64,000 bases of DNA from Geoanaerobacter pelophilus (GCF_018476885.1 NZ_JAHCVJ010000001.1:248001-312000), one strand, 5' to 3'. Shown: positions 35,269 to 45,277, counted from the first letter of the stretch. Notes: generated by a model not told the origin, from the letters alone. Numbers and translations: made by a program.

Positions 35269-37481
35269 TGACCCTCCGAAACCGTCTCTCGCGAAATAAC
35301 GGGGCGGCCGAAACGAACTGAACCAAATAAAGAAAAATCCCTACCCTCTTCCATCGAATAAATCACAGGCAGATCAAGGACCAGTGATACGGTTCCGTCA
35401 CCCATCACCGCTGCTCCTGAAACCCCTCTCACTTTTTTGTAAAACCGGCCAAGCGACTTGATTACAGACTGATGCTGACAGACAACTTCATCGACTAAAA
35501 TTCCGAACCGTTTATCCATGGACTTAGACACGACTATCTGCTCGGTCTCAGGCCGGTCACCGGCTATCAAAAAACGGTCTCGCAGGGAAATGAATGACAG
35601 CGGCTCCCCACGGAGATTTACAATCCCGGTACTTTCTACGGGTTCAGACCCGCCCCGCTTGTAATCAATGCACTCTTCGACATGGGCAAGGGGAATCAGG
35701 AACTGTTCAGATGCCACCTTTACCAGCAGGGTTTCGATAATTGCCAGGGTTAGAGGGATACGAATGGTCATTGTAGTGCCGGAACCGTAACTGCTGCTGA
35801 TTTCAAGAGAACCATTGAGTGAAGTGATCGCCTGGCTTACCACATCCATCCCAACGCCTCTGCCCGAAACTGTAGTTACTGTCTGTGATGTCGAAAACCC
35901 GGGGTGGCAAATCAGAGCGAACAGTTCCCGATCCTCAAGCCTCGTCTCAGGGTCTATCAAACCTCTGGCAATGGCGATACTCTGGATCAAGTCGACATCA
36001 AGCCCGGCGCCATCGTCACTCACAACAATTTCAACGCATTCTCCTATATGCCTGGCTACCATCCGAATAATCCCTTGCGCAGGTTTCCCGGCTATCAGCC
36101 GCTGTTCGCCTGATTCAATGCCATGGTCAATTGAATTGCGAATGATATGAATGAGCGGGTCAACAAGTCGCTCAATAATGGACTTATCAAGTTCGGTTTC
36201 TCCCCCCTCGAACAACAGTTCAACTTCCTTACCCAGTTCCGCGGAAAGGTCGCGCACCAATCGGCTGAACCTGCCGAACATAGTGCCGATGGGAATGAGC
36301 CTGATGCCCATGATATTCTCTCGCAATTCGACGGTGTGCCGTTCCATCTCTTCAGCCACATCCCGCAGCCTTCCGCCGATAGCATCCCAGAGTTCAAACA
36401 TCTGGTGCGGATCTGTAGAGGAAAACATATCAACGCTGTTAAATTCAGTGGCACATAATGATAACCGCCCCTGGGTGGTCACCAGTTCACCGACAAGGTT
36501 CATCAGGTGATCAAGCTTAGTTGATGGTACCCGCAAGGACGCAGCTGCCTCCTGATTCCTGCGTTCACGCTGAAAGTCCCTGATCAGCGCCTGCTCAGTC
36601 AGGGCTGAATTGACCCTTTCCGGTGGCACCGCTCCGGTCTCAACCAGCATCTCGCCCAGACGCTTTTTCCCGGAAAGCACTTTTTCAAGATTCATTCGAT
36701 CCAGGTCGCCACGACTTACCAGTATCTCTCCCAGCATCGGACCAGGCACAAGATCATCATCTTCGTCGGGTACTGTCGGCTCTATTTGCTCGATCACCAA
36801 ACTGCATTGATCTGCGATGAATATAAAAAGATCTCGCAGCTCATCGGCATCAACTGGCGTGATAAGAGTGATCTCCCAATCCACATAACAGGTTTCGGGA
36901 TCAATCTCTTCAAGAAGGGGAACGGCTCTCACATTGGCATTGACCGAACATGAGCCGAGAGCAAAAAGCTCTTTGATTCTTTCAAGAGGATCCACTCTCT
37001 GTTTGAGAGCAGAAGCATGTAGCGACAGAGATATCCGAAAACACTTCTGCGAGGCTTTTGCAGAACCAGCCGAGCGTACCTCAGAGAGCGGCAAGGTCTT
37101 GCTGCCACCAGTGTCGGCAATTTGTTGTTGCAGAACAGCAATGACCTGCGACGCCTCATCAGAACAGTTGCCTGCAGGTTCAAAGATCATCTTTCGAATA
37201 ATGTCGCCGGCTCGAAGTGCCAGTGTGATCAATAGCGGTGAGATCGTGAGCTCGCCAGACCGGACAAGATCAAATATCGATTCAATCTTGTGGGCAAAAC
37301 CGGACACCTCATCAAGACCAAACATCCCGGCAGAGCCCTTAATGGTGTGCAGAGCCCTGAAGACGGCATTGACGAGTTCCGGGTTGTCTACGCCTTTGTC
37401 GAGGTCAAGCAGAGCAGTTTCCAGATGGGATAACTGTTCGCCGGCTTCCTCCTTGAATATATCCAGAAGGTGTTCTTTCAC
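35265..37481 (-). CDS. cheA: Chemotaxis histidine kinase CheA with MshEN-like insert
   Basis: A 738-residue kinase. Domains in order: Hpt with phospho-His45 ([13 protein letters not shown]), a P2-like ferredoxin-fold region about 146-235, an unusual tandem motif at 249-297, the dimerisation helices ([14 protein letters not shown]), the ATPase domain with N-box [19 protein letters not shown] and GRGVGMDVV, and a CheW-like C-terminal domain from about 580. The 249-297 insert has two 24-residue repeats of the LGEILV..G.L form seen in MshEN/GspE_N c-di-GMP-binding domains. A FliA-like promoter lies upstream; coupled receptor downstream. Confidence 0.94.
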   Translation of the reverse strand: MKEHLLDIFKEEAGEQLSHLETALLDLDKGVDNPELVNAVFRALHTIKGSAGMFGLDEVSGFAHKIESIFDLVRSGELTISPLLITLALRAGDIIRKMIFEPAGNCSDEASQVIAVLQQQIADTGGSKTLPLSEVRSAGSAKASQKCFRISLSLHASALKQRVDPLERIKELFALGSCSVNANVRAVPLLEEIDPETCYVDWEITLITPVDADELRDLFIFIADQCSLVIEQIEPTVPDEDDDLVPGPMLGEILVSRGDLDRMNLEKVLSGKKRLGEMLVETGAVPPERVNSALTEQALIRDFQRERRNQEAAASLRVPSTKLDHLMNLVGELVTTQGRLSLCATEFNSVDMFSSTDPHQMFELWDAIGGRLRDVAEEMERHTVELRENIMGIRLIPIGTMFGRFSRLVRDLSAELGKEVELLFEGGETELDKSIIERLVDPLIHIIRNSIDHGIESGEQRLIAGKPAQGIIRMVARHIGECVEIVVSDDGAGLDVDLIQSIAIARGLIDPETRLEDRELFALICHPGFSTSQTVTTVSGRGVGMDVVSQAITSLNGSLEISSSYGSGTTMTIRIPLTLAIIETLLVKVASEQFLIPLAHVEECIDYKRGGSEPVESTGIVNLRGEPLSFISLRDRFLIAGDRPETEQIVVSKSMDKRFGILVDEVVCQHQSVIKSLGRFYKKVRGVSGAAVMGDGTVSLVLDLPVIYSMEEGRDFSLFGSVRFGRPVISRETVSEGH

Positions 37482-37532
37482 AATGACTCCGAGGCAATGC
37501 CCGATGAGGGATTGGTTAAGACATACTACTAG

Positions 37533-37559
37533 CTATCGGTAATTATTGACTGCAGTTTA
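37533..37559 (-). promoter_or_regulatory. FliA (sigma-28)-like promoter of cheA-receptor operon
   Basis: Minus-strand TAAACTGC, 11 bases, ACCGATAG, against TAAAGTTT-N11-GCCGATAA. TAAA and CCGATA are exact and so is the spacing. It lies about 50 bases before the cheA ATG and shares the CCGATAG core with the promoter at 8972-8998. Confidence 0.65.
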
Positions 37560-37638
37560 AGATGAATGATGCGAGAGCAATAAACATGGCAGCAAAGGAA
37601 GTATAGTGGCGGGGAGTTAAGATGTAGAAAAGCGGCAA

Positions 37639-38043
37639 TCAGGCAAGCTGAACCTTTTTCAAGGCCCGATCAAAAGCGTCAATCTCAAGGGGCTTCTTCA
37701 GGTACGCCTTAACCCCCAGTTCACGGCATCTGGCCTTGTCACTCTCTTGAGGCGATGAGGAGAGTACGATTACCGGTATCTCTTTTATCCGGTCATCAGC
37801 ATTCACAAGCTCAAGAAATTGAAAACCGTCAACCTTCGGCATCCTCAGATCGAGAATTATCAATTCAGGGAGTAATGACGATTGCGTGGTACCGGGCACG
37901 ACCCTATCCCGTAGATACCGGAGAGCTTCCTCTCCCTCATTAGCGACATCAACATTGTTAATTTTGAGTTTTTTCAAGGTACGTAATGTCAGGAACTGAT
38001 CATCAGGTTGGTCTTCCACAAGAAGTACAGGCCACAAATTCAT
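37639..38043 (-). CDS. Single-domain response regulator (CheY/Rcp1-like)
   Basis: A 134-residue stand-alone receiver. Acidic pocket EDQPDD near residue 10, phosphoacceptor Asp65 in LIILDLRMPKVDG, conserved Ser in VIVLSSSPQESD and Lys in AYLKKPLE. The ATG follows a GGGGGA site; the upstream extension to 38070 is rejected. The long alpha2-beta3 loop is typical of the Rcp1 type that pairs with phytochrome-like or multidomain kinases rather than flagellar CheY. The divergent kinase at 38181 is a plausible partner. Confidence 0.9.
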   Translation of the reverse strand: MNLWPVLLVEDQPDDQFLTLRTLKKLKINNVDVANEGEEALRYLRDRVVPGTTQSSLLPELIILDLRMPKVDGFQFLELVNADDRIKEIPVIVLSSSPQESDKARCRELGVKAYLKKPLEIDAFDRALKKVQLA

Positions 38044-38180
38044 GAATCCCCCCTCCCTACATGAAAACAACTAAAAAAAATCAAATGACAATTACATTAA
38101 TGAGAACATCGGCATCACTAATGAAAACTTGAGAGTTTTTTTAATGAACCAACAATTTTTCACATTTTTCTGGCAATTTC

Positions 38181-40202
38181 ATGCCACTGGAGCTATCTTC
38201 CCCGGCCATGAGCATTAAAACAAATCTTCTGATAGCGCTCTTACTGGTCGTTTCGGTCATGCTGGCCACCGTAGGCTATCTCGGCTGGAGTTCGATAAGG
38301 ATCAGCAATCAGCTGGGGAGGATGGTGCCGTCCGTGGATTACCTGGAGGCAGTGGCTTCTTCCAGGGCGAGCATAACCAGGCAGATGAAAGAGGTAGTTG
38401 ATTGCCTCATATCGCACTCAACCACATCACACAATGAATTCGATAAAGTTGCTGTCACAACAGAAGAGCAGTTCACCAAATGGGAAGCAGCCATCAGTGC
38501 CAAACAAAATGGGGGCTCCGTCACCGACAGTGACGAGCTGAAGCAACTGCAGCAGATCAGAGAAAATTACCGTGAATGGCGGGGGCTTGCCGTAACGGTA
38601 TTAGAACTATGTGAGCAAAAGGAAGTGGAACGCGCTAAAGCCATCCTTGCCGAGACCTCGTATCTTGTCCTGGAAAATGCCCTGCTCAACGGAATAGACA
38701 ATGCATTGGAGGATGGCAACAATAAAGTTGTGACCGACTTCCATCTGCTGGTCATGGCCCTGGGGAGGCTCCCATGGTCGAACGAAAAGGCCCTCCGGAC
38801 CCTGGAGCGAGTGCAATCGACCGTAGACTCAGCCCTTGCCTTAACCAGAATCAATACCGGCATCAGCAAACAACTCAAGGAAGTTATGGATGATCTGGTT
38901 TCCCCGGTAAATTCGCTCCGGCCATTTGGCTGGGCCGGCAATGAAACCAAGACTGCCCTGAACGATTTCAGACGTTCGGCCCGCAAACTGGTCGAACTCG
39001 GGCTCCCCAACAGCAGCAAACTGCTTTCCCAGGCAACCACACTGGAAAGCCAGTACATTAAATTTACCATTCTCTGCCAACAGGCCATGTCCACTCGTCA
39101 GGCCGGCGATGTGGTAAGGGCTGCCAAACTCGCTGACAGCGTCATAGACCAGGCGATGAAAGAGGGCTTGACGCCGAATCTGAAACAGTCACTTAACGAC
39201 AGTAACCGGGAAATCCAGGATCTCAGCAGCACCGTCGGCTGGCAGGGGATAGGGGTCGTCACCATTGGCGCCATGCTGGTCATCATGGCCCTGCTGACAT
39301 CTTTGAAGGGAATCCTGAAAACCTTCTCAATCCTCGAAAGTGAGACGTCCTCCATCGCTGCCGGCAATCTCGACCATAGGATTGCCCTGCCGGCAACCAC
39401 AGAACTGGGGAGACTTGCATCGTCATTCAACAGCATGACCGACAGCCTACAGAAAACCCATGCCGATCTGCGTGAACTTAATGCCAGACTGGAACAACGC
39501 GTCGAGGAGAGAACCGCCCAGCTTGCCACGGCCAACGAGGACCTCCGGCTGTTCAGTTCATCAGTATGCCACGACCTCAGATCGCCTCTTTCGTCGATCA
39601 GCGGCTACAGCCAGCTGCTGCTCATGACATCCGCCGACGCCCTTGACCCGGAGACCAAAGAGACCCTGCAGCGGATTGTCGATAGTTCGGAAGAGATGTC
39701 TGCCATCATCGGCGCCCTGATGAAGCTCGCCAGAGTTACAGAAGGCGATATCAGTTGCGAAGCGGTGGACCTTAGCCTGACCGCCCGTCTCGTTGTTGCC
39801 GAGATCCAGGGCCGCCATTCTGAGCGTACCGTTAATGTCGAGATCGGTGAGCACCTGCATGCTTACGGCGATGGGATGCTGCTGAGGCTGGTCCTTGAAA
39901 ATCTTCTCAACAATGCCTGGAAGTTCACGGCCAACAAGCCGGATGGCATGATTACCTTTGACCGGACCGTTGAGAATGGAAAAACCGTCTTCTTTGTTTG
40001 CGACAACGGTGCCGGTTTTGACATGGCAATGGCTGATTCGCTTTTCAGGCCGTTCGGCAGGCTCCACAGCGCTGACGAGTTCGATGGCACCGGCATTGGT
40101 CTGGCAACAGTCAAACGGATCATCGATCGTCATGGCGGCACAATCTGGGCCACCGGCGAACCGGGAAAAGGCGCAACCTTCTATTTCACGCTCGGGGCTT
40201 GA
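38181..40202 (+). CDS. Membrane histidine kinase, orphan
   Basis: A 673-residue kinase. It has an N-terminal membrane helix (LLIALLLVVSVMLATVGYLGW), a long helical periplasmic sensor of about 330 residues without a family I can name, and a second membrane helix (GIGVVTIGAMLVIMALL). These are followed by HAMP, a coiled coil, phospho-His464 in SVCHDLRSPLSSISGYSQLL, and an ATPase domain with LLNNAWKFT, DNGAGFDM and GTGIGLATVKRI. Two starts are possible, ATG 38181 and ATG 38208; neither has a clear ribosome-binding site. Divergent from a single-domain response regulator. Confidence 0.85.
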   Translation: MPLELSSPAMSIKTNLLIALLLVVSVMLATVGYLGWSSIRISNQLGRMVPSVDYLEAVASSRASITRQMKEVVDCLISHSTTSHNEFDKVAVTTEEQFTKWEAAISAKQNGGSVTDSDELKQLQQIRENYREWRGLAVTVLELCEQKEVERAKAILAETSYLVLENALLNGIDNALEDGNNKVVTDFHLLVMALGRLPWSNEKALRTLERVQSTVDSALALTRINTGISKQLKEVMDDLVSPVNSLRPFGWAGNETKTALNDFRRSARKLVELGLPNSSKLLSQATTLESQYIKFTILCQQAMSTRQAGDVVRAAKLADSVIDQAMKEGLTPNLKQSLNDSNREIQDLSSTVGWQGIGVVTIGAMLVIMALLTSLKGILKTFSILESETSSIAAGNLDHRIALPATTELGRLASSFNSMTDSLQKTHADLRELNARLEQRVEERTAQLATANEDLRLFSSSVCHDLRSPLSSISGYSQLLLMTSADALDPETKETLQRIVDSSEEMSAIIGALMKLARVTEGDISCEAVDLSLTARLVVAEIQGRHSERTVNVEIGEHLHAYGDGMLLRLVLENLLNNAWKFTANKPDGMITFDRTVENGKTVFFVCDNGAGFDMAMADSLFRPFGRLHSADEFDGTGIGLATVKRIIDRHGGTIWATGEPGKGATFYFTLGA

Positions 40203-40283
40203 CGGCCGACACGCCTCCAGACACAACAGAGATCCTCATTTACAGACATCCGTGGTAATTCCTTAACAGCAAACACAAAAAAA

Positions 40284-40302
40284 GGGGAGCAGTACGCTCC
40301 CC
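40284..40302 (-). terminator. Intrinsic terminator between convergent kinase and RCC1 genes
   Basis: GGGGAGC, loop AGTAC, GCTCCCC. Read leftward it is followed by a seven-base T-run, so it mainly serves the RCC1 gene. Confidence 0.8.
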
Positions 40303-40327
40303 CGTATTATCAGTTCTTAACCAGGCC

Positions 40328-41620
40328 TTACATCCCCCGCACCCTAACTGGAGAAAATTGGTTCGTCTGGTTGCCGATCCCCAGCTGGCCTACGGAGTTC
40401 TCTCCCCAACTCCACCAGGAACCATCAGTCTTTCTGGCATGGCTATGATCCCAAGATGCCGAAATAGAGGCCGGCAGAGTCCCATTTAGAACTTTCAAAG
40501 TAAATCCGCTGATCGCCACCGGGGTGTACCTATTAATCGTAGTGCCATCGCCCAGCTGGCCAAACACATTATAACCCCAGGCGTAAAGGATGTCGGTGAC
40601 CGGGTCGTAGGCCAGCGAGTGGCTCGCCCCGGCAGCAATGAGCGCTGCAGAGGTCAAGCCTGGCGCCGGTATTGAAATCTTGACCGGGGTTTCAGAATAA
40701 ACATTTTCCCCATGCAGACCGTTACCCAACTGACCGAAGTAGTTGTATCCCCAGGCCCAGATAAAGCCGTCCGAGTCAAGTGCCAGGCTATGGCTACTGC
40801 CAGCGGCGATCTTGGCAATAGTGACGGTGCGTGGCGGAGTGTCGTTAAAAGGCACCAGAACCGGGAAGAAATGATTCGGCTTGTCATGGGGAGAACCATC
40901 TCCCACCTGGCCCCATTCGTTGTAGCCCCAGCCCCAGACAGTACCGTCATTCTTGAGCGCCAGAGCATGGGCCCCGCCGGCCGCAATCGCAGTGACCCCG
41001 GTCAACGGGCTGGAAACCGCGGCAACAACAACTTTATCAGCCATCTGGCTGCTGTAATTGCCAAAGGTATTTTGGTTGGACAGCCGCCCCAGCTGGCCAT
41101 GGTCGTTTTTACCCCATGACCAGACCGTGCCGTTTCGGTCCAGGGCAAGGCTGAAGTAGCCCCCAGCTGCCACTGCGGTAACTCCGGAAAGGGAGGCCCT
41201 GCTCCCCCATTTCCTCACAGTGACCGGCACCGAACTGTTCGGGGTCTGGTTATCAGCGGTCAACCCGTTGCCGAGCTGGCCGTAGCGGTTGAACCCCCAG
41301 GCCCTGACAGTGCTGTATTTCTGAAATGCCAGCGTATGGTTGGACCCTATGGCAACGCCGTTCCCGGCGCTGTAATTGGCAAACCGCGTCACCAGAACCG
41401 GGACGGAACTGTTTGAGGTGGTGCCGTTGCCGATCTGTCCGGATTCGTTGGCCCCCCAAGCATAGAGGGTCGTGTTGTTGACGAAAACTGCACTGTGCTG
41501 ATAGAACGACAGTGGGTCCGATGTCGCAGTCATTGAACTGTTTGAGCTGTTGCCGCTGCCACAAGCGCTTAACAGGGCGACTCCGACGGCAAGTAGCAAA
41601 CGTGATTTCCAGCGATACAT
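40328..41620 (-). CDS. Lipoprotein with RCC1-type beta-propeller repeats
   Basis: A 430-residue exported protein with lipobox LLSAC (MYRWKSRLLLAVGVALLSAC) and a short Asn/Ser linker. The body is about seven RCC1-type repeats of roughly 50 residues, each with a W-G-x-N-x-x-GQLGNGT block and HSLAL or HALAL, forming a seven-bladed propeller. Bacterial versions are usually binding scaffolds with unknown partners. The ATG at 41620 has GAGG upstream; an ATG at 41647 overlaps the preceding stop codon. Third gene of a leftward cluster. Confidence 0.82.
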   Translation of the reverse strand: MYRWKSRLLLAVGVALLSACGSGNSSNSSMTATSDPLSFYQHSAVFVNNTTLYAWGANESGQIGNGTTSNSSVPVLVTRFANYSAGNGVAIGSNHTLAFQKYSTVRAWGFNRYGQLGNGLTADNQTPNSSVPVTVRKWGSRASLSGVTAVAAGGYFSLALDRNGTVWSWGKNDHGQLGRLSNQNTFGNYSSQMADKVVVAAVSSPLTGVTAIAAGGAHALALKNDGTVWGWGYNEWGQVGDGSPHDKPNHFFPVLVPFNDTPPRTVTIAKIAAGSSHSLALDSDGFIWAWGYNYFGQLGNGLHGENVYSETPVKISIPAPGLTSAALIAAGASHSLAYDPVTDILYAWGYNVFGQLGDGTTINRYTPVAISGFTLKVLNGTLPASISASWDHSHARKTDGSWWSWGENSVGQLGIGNQTNQFSPVRVRGM

Positions 41621-41643
41621 ACAGTTAACCTCTTTCCTTGAAT

Positions 41644-42678
41644 TCATTGAGCTTTTCTTGTTTCAAGCCCCGTTGCCACAGGCGACCCAAAGGTCAAAAC
41701 CGTTGATTCGGCAGGCTTGAGCCCGGCAAAGCCGGTCCGTCCCAGAAACTCCTCATGCCAGAATCCGGTGGCATCTCCTGATGGCAGATACCTTCCGGAA
41801 TCGTTCCTTAAAGTAATCTCAACCGTTTTCTGTAGCGCCGGCAACTGCTTTTCGGCAATCACTGGCAGTCGGAAAACAGCCACCTTTGCCGCCTTGCCCG
41901 CTACAATCGGGATTGGCGCCATATTCCCGGAAGCCGCTAGTTCCGCCGGAATCACCAGTAATGAATCGGCCTTCGGCAGATCAGGAAGCCTGGCCATCAG
42001 GGTGAGCTCCGCGCTGCCGTTGGCTACCCGAATATCGTAACACGGGGTCCAACCCTCACCTGATATGATATAGGAGAGCTGAACCGTACCTCTTTTTCCA
42101 GCAAGCCACAGCTTGGCCACAGTTCCTGAAACTTTTTCATTTTTCCGCAAGGCCGACTGTTTTCGATCAAGGTCACGCAATTCGCGCTCAGCCTTGCGCA
42201 TCGCGCTATAAACCTCTTCAAGCCGGGAAATCGCAAAGTCAGTCCCCTGGCGAATGGCGGCCAACGGCTCCGGATTGGTCCTGGTACGTTTCGGCGCCTT
42301 GCTCCCCTGGGACTTGGCAGTGGCCTTGAAGATCTCTTCCTTGACTCTTAGCGCCTTGAGGCGATCCTGCAACTCTTCACGGCGCTTGTCAAGATACGCC
42401 AACTCTTTTTCTTCACCCTTGCCCGGCTTTACCGGCTCCAGTTCAACCCTGGCCAAGCGAGCCTCACCAAGCGGCTTGGCACGAAACGACCCAGTCAACA
42501 TGGTAGCAGGGAGCAGTAGTTCCCGATATGAATTTCCCAGGGCAAGTACCTGTTCGACCTTAGCCCCGTCCAGATACCAGGTTATACTCTTTCCGCCGGC
42601 AACAGCATCAGGAATCGCTGTGCAAGCCAGCAGCAGTAAGGCCAGCAGGCCCTTTGCGCTAAAGCTATTTCTGAACAT
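41644..42678 (-). CDS. Exported MuiA/DUF4139-like protein
   Basis: A 344-residue protein with signal peptide MFRNSFSAKGLLALLLLAC. An N-terminal DUF4140-like beta region is followed by a long coiled coil (KELAYLDKRREELQDRLKAL; MRKAERELRDLDRKQSALRK), then a DUF4139-like domain with SGEGWTPCYDIRV. The pattern matches mucoidy-inhibitor MuiA-type proteins but is shorter than the usual 500-600 residues, lacking much of the C-terminal domain. Function unknown. Its start overlaps FKBP by 14 bases and its stop nearly touches the RCC1 gene. Confidence 0.65.
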   Translation of the reverse strand: MFRNSFSAKGLLALLLLACTAIPDAVAGGKSITWYLDGAKVEQVLALGNSYRELLLPATMLTGSFRAKPLGEARLARVELEPVKPGKGEEKELAYLDKRREELQDRLKALRVKEEIFKATAKSQGSKAPKRTRTNPEPLAAIRQGTDFAISRLEEVYSAMRKAERELRDLDRKQSALRKNEKVSGTVAKLWLAGKRGTVQLSYIISGEGWTPCYDIRVANGSAELTLMARLPDLPKADSLLVIPAELAASGNMAPIPIVAGKAAKVAVFRLPVIAEKQLPALQKTVEITLRNDSGRYLPSGDATGFWHEEFLGRTGFAGLKPAESTVLTFGSPVATGLETRKAQ

Positions 42679-43123
42679 CCAACAGTTCCACGTCGAAGAT
42701 CAGGGTCGCATTGGGAGGGATCACCCCACCCGCGCCACGGGCCCCATATCCGAGCTGAGCCGGGATCGTCAGGCGACGCTTGCCACCGACCTTCATCGAC
42801 ATTACCCCTTCGTCCCAACCCGGGATGACCTGGCCAGCGCCAATGGCAAACTCAAAAGGCTCTCTCCGGTCTACCGAGCTGTCGAACTTGGTGCCGTTTA
42901 CCAACCAGCCGGTGTAATGAACCTTTACCAACTTCCCTTTGACCGGCGATGCGCCGGTGCCGACTTTGGCATCCTGATAGGCAAGGCCGGTTGCGGTAGT
43001 GGTTGTCTTGGCCTTTAGTTCGGGAATTGCCGAAGCTGCCTGAGCCTCCTTCTGGGCACATGCAGGTATGGCAATAGCAACGAAAAGCAGCAACACGGCA
43101 ATAATCTTTTCAACACCCCTCAT
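42665..43123 (-). CDS. FKBP-type peptidyl-prolyl isomerase, exported
   Basis: A 152-residue protein with an N-terminal signal (MRGVEKIIAVLLLFVAIAIP; a Cys follows, so it may be lipidated) and one FKBP domain (about 45-152). Active-site residues are visible in VHYTGWLVNGTKFDSS, the aromatic pocket FEFAIGAGQVIPGWDEGV, and AQLGYGARGAG. It catalyses prolyl cis-trans isomerisation, probably on exported proteins. First gene of the cluster with the MuiA-like and RCC1 proteins, which it may help fold (inference). Confidence 0.93.
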   Translation of the reverse strand: MRGVEKIIAVLLLFVAIAIPACAQKEAQAASAIPELKAKTTTTATGLAYQDAKVGTGASPVKGKLVKVHYTGWLVNGTKFDSSVDRREPFEFAIGAGQVIPGWDEGVMSMKVGGKRRLTIPAQLGYGARGAGGVIPPNATLIFDVELLDVQK

Positions 43124-43176
43124 GGTTACGTCTCCTTTTCAATTCAATTTTCATTATAAATCGTCTGATAGCAAAG

Positions 43177-44418
43177 TTACTTTAACAGATGGAGAAAGAG
43201 CCCTGACCTCAGTTTCGGTTCAAACCAGGTGGACTTGGGCGGCATGATCTTATCGGCATCCGCCAGCGAAATCAGCTCTCCGATCGAAGTTGGATGCAGA
43301 GAAAAAGCAACTTCGTATTCGCCGCTGTCAACAAGGCGCACCAGTTCCTCTACCCCCCTGATGCCACCTACAAAGTGAATTCGCTGGTCGGTCCTGGGGT
43401 TGCGAATACCCAGCACCGGATTGAGCAGGTTATTCTGCAGTATGGACACGTCAAGATGGTTGACCGGATCAGTCTCATCAAAAGAATCATTACCGGCGGT
43501 CAGGGCATACCATTTACCAGCCAGATACATCCCGAACTGGTGCCGTTCCTGCGGCGACACAGCCGTCGAAACCGGGGTCACATCGAACTTCTCCGCAACC
43601 CTGGAGATGAACTCTGCCACCGTGAGATGGTTAAGGTCTTTGACTGCGCGGTTGTACGGCATGATGTTCAGCTCGTTGTCAGGAAAGATAACGGCCAGGA
43701 AGTAGTTGTACTCTTCAGTGCCATTATGAGAGGGATTAGCCGCCGCCCGAAGCTCGCGCACCCTGCCGGCAGCAGCGCTGCGATGGTGCCCGTCGGCCAC
43801 ATACAGATTCGGGATTGCGGCAAACAGGCCGGTAAGCCTGTCGATAGCGGCCTGATCATTGATGATCCAGAAGGTGTGCCGTACCCCATCCGAAGCGGTA
43901 AAGTCATACTCAGGATCAGCATTTGAAGCATCTTTGATCAGTGCTGCTATGGCCTGGTCGAAACGGTAGGTGAAAAAAACCGGTTCATCGTTGGCATCCA
44001 TATAGTCGATGTGGCGGACCCGATCATCTTCCTTGTCGGCCCTGGTAAGCTCATGTTTCTTGATAACACCACTCTCATAGTCATCTACCGAAGCACAGGT
44101 CACCAGGCCGGTCTGGATGATGTCCCCCATCTGCTGACGATAGACATAGTAGCAATCGGCTTTATCCTGGAACAACACGCCGCGGCTCATGAAATCAGCA
44201 AGGTTCTGCCTGCCACGCAGATACACGGGATCGCTGTAATGATCTATCGCAACATCAAGATCAATCTCCGGACGAGAAATATGCAGAAAACTGTCCGGCT
44301 CGCCTGCTGCCATCTCTCTAGCCTCCGCAGCATCCATGACATCATACGGGGGCGATGCAACCCGGCTCGCCAGCTCCTTGACCGGCCGCACTGCTTTGAA
44401 CGGCTTGATAATTGCCAT
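43177..44418 (-). CDS. DUF1015 family protein
   Basis: A 413-residue protein of the DUF1015 family; a characterised archaeal relative (SerK) is an ADP-dependent serine kinase, but bacterial members are untested. Family signatures are the N-terminal IKPFKAVRP...ASPPYDVMD and the central YVADGHHRSAAAGRVRE. The ATG at 44418 follows AGAGGAATGGT; the extension to 44457 is rejected. It ends the long leftward operon that runs from pgpH. Confidence 0.88.
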   Translation of the reverse strand: MAIIKPFKAVRPVKELASRVASPPYDVMDAAEAREMAAGEPDSFLHISRPEIDLDVAIDHYSDPVYLRGRQNLADFMSRGVLFQDKADCYYVYRQQMGDIIQTGLVTCASVDDYESGVIKKHELTRADKEDDRVRHIDYMDANDEPVFFTYRFDQAIAALIKDASNADPEYDFTASDGVRHTFWIINDQAAIDRLTGLFAAIPNLYVADGHHRSAAAGRVRELRAAANPSHNGTEEYNYFLAVIFPDNELNIMPYNRAVKDLNHLTVAEFISRVAEKFDVTPVSTAVSPQERHQFGMYLAGKWYALTAGNDSFDETDPVNHLDVSILQNNLLNPVLGIRNPRTDQRIHFVGGIRGVEELVRLVDSGEYEVAFSLHPTSIGELISLADADKIMPPKSTWFEPKLRSGLFLHLLK

Positions 44419-44467
44419 ACCATTCCTCTCTTTAAATCCAAGCTTGATACGTCCCAAACACTAAACG

Positions 44468-45265
44468 TCAAAAGTATCTTTTACCACCAATGAACCGTTT
44501 TGCGAAATACGCCTCATCAAGTGCCGATACCTTGATTTCATCACCGCGCCGCGGCGCATGGACGAATTTGCGATCGCCCACATAAATGCCGACATGGTTG
44601 ATCCGCTCTTCCGAATCACCGAAGAAAACCAGGTCGCCGTCTTTCAGCCCGTCAATCGCGACACTCTCCCCAACCCGGTACTGCTCTCGCGACGTCCTCG
44701 GGATATTGACCCCGCAAAGATTGTACACCGCCCGGACAAAGCCGCTGCAATCCATGCCGTCAACAACCGTGTCTCCCCCCCAACGATAGGGAATTCCGAC
44801 AAACCGCTCGGCAGTGCGGGCCGCAATGCCTCCCATGTCGCTGCCGGCAGCGGTCTGCTTTTTCACAGCACCCTGCTCAACCGGTTTTTTGACCTCTGCC
44901 GGATACCCCTTCTTCAGCACCGGTTCCAGAGGGGATGCAATGAAATAAGAGGTGAGGAGCTTTTCCTTCTGCAGCTTGACAGCAGCCTGCCGAGCGCTAT
45001 CGCGAGTACGGAAATCGCCGAAGCGAACAGCATAGACCCCGTCCTCTTTCCGAAAGTAAAAAGCCTCGACCCCTTTTTCCTGCAACCTTGCGGCAAGCCG
45101 TTCCGCATTCTTAACCTCGCGGAAAGCGCCAACCTGTATGGCATAACCGATACGTGTTATCCCCTGTTGCTTGGACAGCCCCCCCTTGCTTGACGTTGCA
45201 CAACCGGGTGTCGCAAGCATCAGGACCAGTGCCGTTGCAATCGCTTGTAACTGAAAATAGTTCAT
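44468..45265 (-). CDS. SPOR and NlpC/P60 lipoprotein (peptidoglycan endopeptidase)
   Basis: A 265-residue lipoprotein (lipobox LATPGC, Cys22). A SPOR domain at about 40-115 (YAIQVGAFREVKNAERLAARL) binds denuded glycan strands at division sites. After a linker comes an NlpC/P60 cysteine peptidase with Cys173 (MDCSGF), His224 (NHVGIYVG) and His236 (FVHAPR). It likely cuts peptide stems between D-iGlu and diaminopimelate. Twelve bases after prfB in the same operon. Confidence 0.9.
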   Translation of the reverse strand: MNYFQLQAIATALVLMLATPGCATSSKGGLSKQQGITRIGYAIQVGAFREVKNAERLAARLQEKGVEAFYFRKEDGVYAVRFGDFRTRDSARQAAVKLQKEKLLTSYFIASPLEPVLKKGYPAEVKKPVEQGAVKKQTAAGSDMGGIAARTAERFVGIPYRWGGDTVVDGMDCSGFVRAVYNLCGVNIPRTSREQYRVGESVAIDGLKDGDLVFFGDSEERINHVGIYVGDRKFVHAPRRGDEIKVSALDEAYFAKRFIGGKRYF

Positions 45266-45277
45266 ATACGGTATCTA

